Origin: an uncultured Oscillospiraceae bacterium
Lineage (GTDB): Bacteria > Bacillota > Clostridia > Oscillospirales > Oscillospiraceae
Direction: 5' to 3'
Assembly: GCA_934561725.1 (NCBI GenBank)
Contig: CAKTGW010000077.1
Coordinates: forward strand, 1 to 6,022
DNA: 6,022 nt
Positions 5,414 to 6,022 of the stretch are shown here, in pieces. The position numbers and the translations under genes are program-made. The notes below the pieces were generated by a model. It did not search any database and was not told the origin of the DNA. It saw nothing but the letters and a program-made list of their open reading frames with translations. The stretch's first letter is position 1. Each line of letters begins with the position of its first letter.

Positions 5414-5641
5414 ATGTTGATGTCGCTTGCGCTTATTTTTCTGGCAGGATTGTTTCTGGCCGCGGTCAGCCGGAGAATGTATCTGCCCCGTATTGTGGGT
5501 ATGCTGCTGGTTCCGTCGATTTTAGGCGTTACGGGAATAAAGGCTGCCGTTTTAGGTGCGGTGCTGGCGATCCTGATCACGGCAGCGCTGGGAGCGTTGG
5601 GGATGGATGCATCCTACAGGCGGCTGTTGAGCAAGCGCTAG
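5414..5641 (+). CDS. 75-residue membrane protein, probable internally deleted CPA cation:proton antiporter remnant
   Basis: An intact small frame with a good ribosome site (GGGAGG at 5401-5406, 7 bases before ATG), directly under the fluoride riboswitch. Residues 1-33 (hydrophobic helix, then RRMYLPRIVGMLLV) look like the extreme N-terminus of CPA-type Na+(or cation)/H+ antiporters, which usually continue into a GILLGP-like motif. Residues about 43-75 (AVLGAVLAILITAALGALG, then MDASYRRLLSKR) look like the last helix and tail of the same family, where ITAPLGA is usual; here the Pro is Ala. Roughly 320 residues, including the ion-binding core helices, would be missing between them, with the join near residues 33-40. 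Such antiporters are known fluoride-riboswitch targets. It cannot be a working antiporter alone. Either it is a decaying relic or a retained two-helix protein. The family match is from memory, not from a search. Confidence 0.7.
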   Translation: MLMSLALIFLAGLFLAAVSRRMYLPRIVGMLLVPSILGVTGIKAAVLGAVLAILITAALGALGMDASYRRLLSKR

Positions 5642-5644
5642 ATC

Positions 5645-5682
5645 AAAAAAGTAATAGCTCCCCTTGTTTATCAAGGGGAGCT
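5645..5682 (-). terminator. Hairpin terminator of the GNAT acetyltransferase gene, possibly bidirectional
   Basis: Perfect 11-bp inverted repeat AGCTCCCCTTG/CAAGGGGAGCT (5656-5666 with 5672-5682) around a 5-base loop. On the minus strand ATTAC and then six T (5650-5645) follow, and it lies 27 bases past the acetyltransferase stop. It also lies 14 bases after the stop of the plus-strand remnant gene, but on that strand no T-tract follows. Its arms match the hairpin at 546-573. Confidence 0.75.
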
Positions 5683-5709
5683 GACGCGAAGCAATCGACA
5701 GGATCGTTA

Positions 5710-6022
5710 TCAGGAGAGCTTTTTTTCCAGAAGGACCAGTTGGATGCCCGGAATGCCGTTAAAATCGCAGGGGAGAATGGCGATCTCGTTGAAATGCAGC
5801 TTTTTATAGAAGCGGCGGGCATTGATGTTCAGGGCGTTTGTATCTATACGCAGGTAAGGACAGCCGTGCTCTCGGGCATACTGCTCATAATAATTTACAA
5901 AAGCAGTACCCAGTCCCCGGACCTCAACAAGAGGATCGACGACCAGCGTGTGCAGCACCATGACCTGCTCGTCCGGCGCATCGTACTGCCAGGGAGCGTC
6001 TGCATAGATGTCCACCTGGGTC
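5710..6022 (-). CDS. GNAT-family N-acetyltransferase, 3' part (start lies beyond the window)
   Basis: C-terminal 104 codons of an acyl-CoA-dependent acetyltransferase; the frame stays open to the window edge, so the gene is cut by the window and not necessarily broken. The GNAT core is visible. Motif A is MVLHTLVVDP, then VRGLGTAFVNYYEQYARE, where RGLGT binds the CoA pyrophosphate. It is followed by YLRIDTNALNINARRFYKKLHF, the motif B region with the usual FYKK-x-x-F. The end, NGIPGIQLVLLEKKL, is typical of a Clostridia subgroup. A GTG at 6015 could be read as a start, but it would remove the N-terminal strands every GNAT needs, so it is unlikely. Whole relatives are about 150-160 residues. 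The substrate is unknown. Confidence 0.88.
   Translation of the reverse strand, partial: TQVDIYADAPWQYDAPDEQVMVLHTLVVDPLVEVRGLGTAFVNYYEQYAREHGCPYLRIDTNALNINARRFYKKLHFNEIAILPCDFNGIPGIQLVLLEKKLS

Noticed and set aside
5398..5580. Minus-strand 60-codon frame opposite the mini-antiporter gene
   Set aside because: No ribosome site or promoter seen, and it covers the strong plus-strand ribosome site and hydrophobic coding frame.

Overview
The window looks like chromosomal DNA from a mid-to-high-GC gut-type Firmicute, most likely an Oscillospiraceae/Ruminococcaceae-like Clostridium relative. The reasons are strong Shine-Dalgarno sites, TTG/GTG starts, compact ATGA-coupled genes, strong Rho-independent terminators, extended -10 promoters, and protein families typical of that group. 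This is a family-level inference only.

Left part (1-1383). A plus-strand isochorismatase/nicotinamidase-like cysteine hydrolase (12-536) converges on an AT-rich minus-strand SAM-dependent methyltransferase (595-1248). A perfect 12-bp hairpin (546-573) lies between them. The 1249-1383 gap holds the methyltransferase's ribosome site and possible promoter, and the terminator of the next operon.

Centre (1384-5197). One minus-strand operon reads trmB (tRNA m7G46 methyltransferase) > xth (exonuclease III/AP endonuclease) > dus (tRNA-dihydrouridine synthase) > ECF sigma factor > membrane anti-sigma factor. The first two junctions are 4-base ATGA overlaps and the last two are gaps of 6 and 3 bases. 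The sigma and anti-sigma genes both start with TTG behind strong ribosome sites. A promoter lies just upstream of trmB and a strong terminator (1349-1373) follows the anti-sigma gene. The operon joins RNA modification and DNA repair to an envelope-sensing transcription switch.

Right part (5198-6022). A divergent plus-strand promoter drives a leader that folds as a fluoride (crcB-type) riboswitch with an overlapping intrinsic terminator. The gene behind it codes for only 75 residues. Its start resembles the first helix of a CPA-type cation:proton antiporter, a class known to be under fluoride riboswitch control, and its end resembles the last helix of the same family. The middle is missing, so this is probably an internally deleted antiporter that kept its riboswitch, promoter and ribosome site. 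A hairpin nearly identical to the one at 546-573 follows (5656-5682). The window ends in the 3' part of a minus-strand GNAT acetyltransferase.

The most notable item is the fluoride riboswitch attached to a mini-antiporter remnant. No CRISPR array, tRNA, rRNA or insertion sequence was seen.
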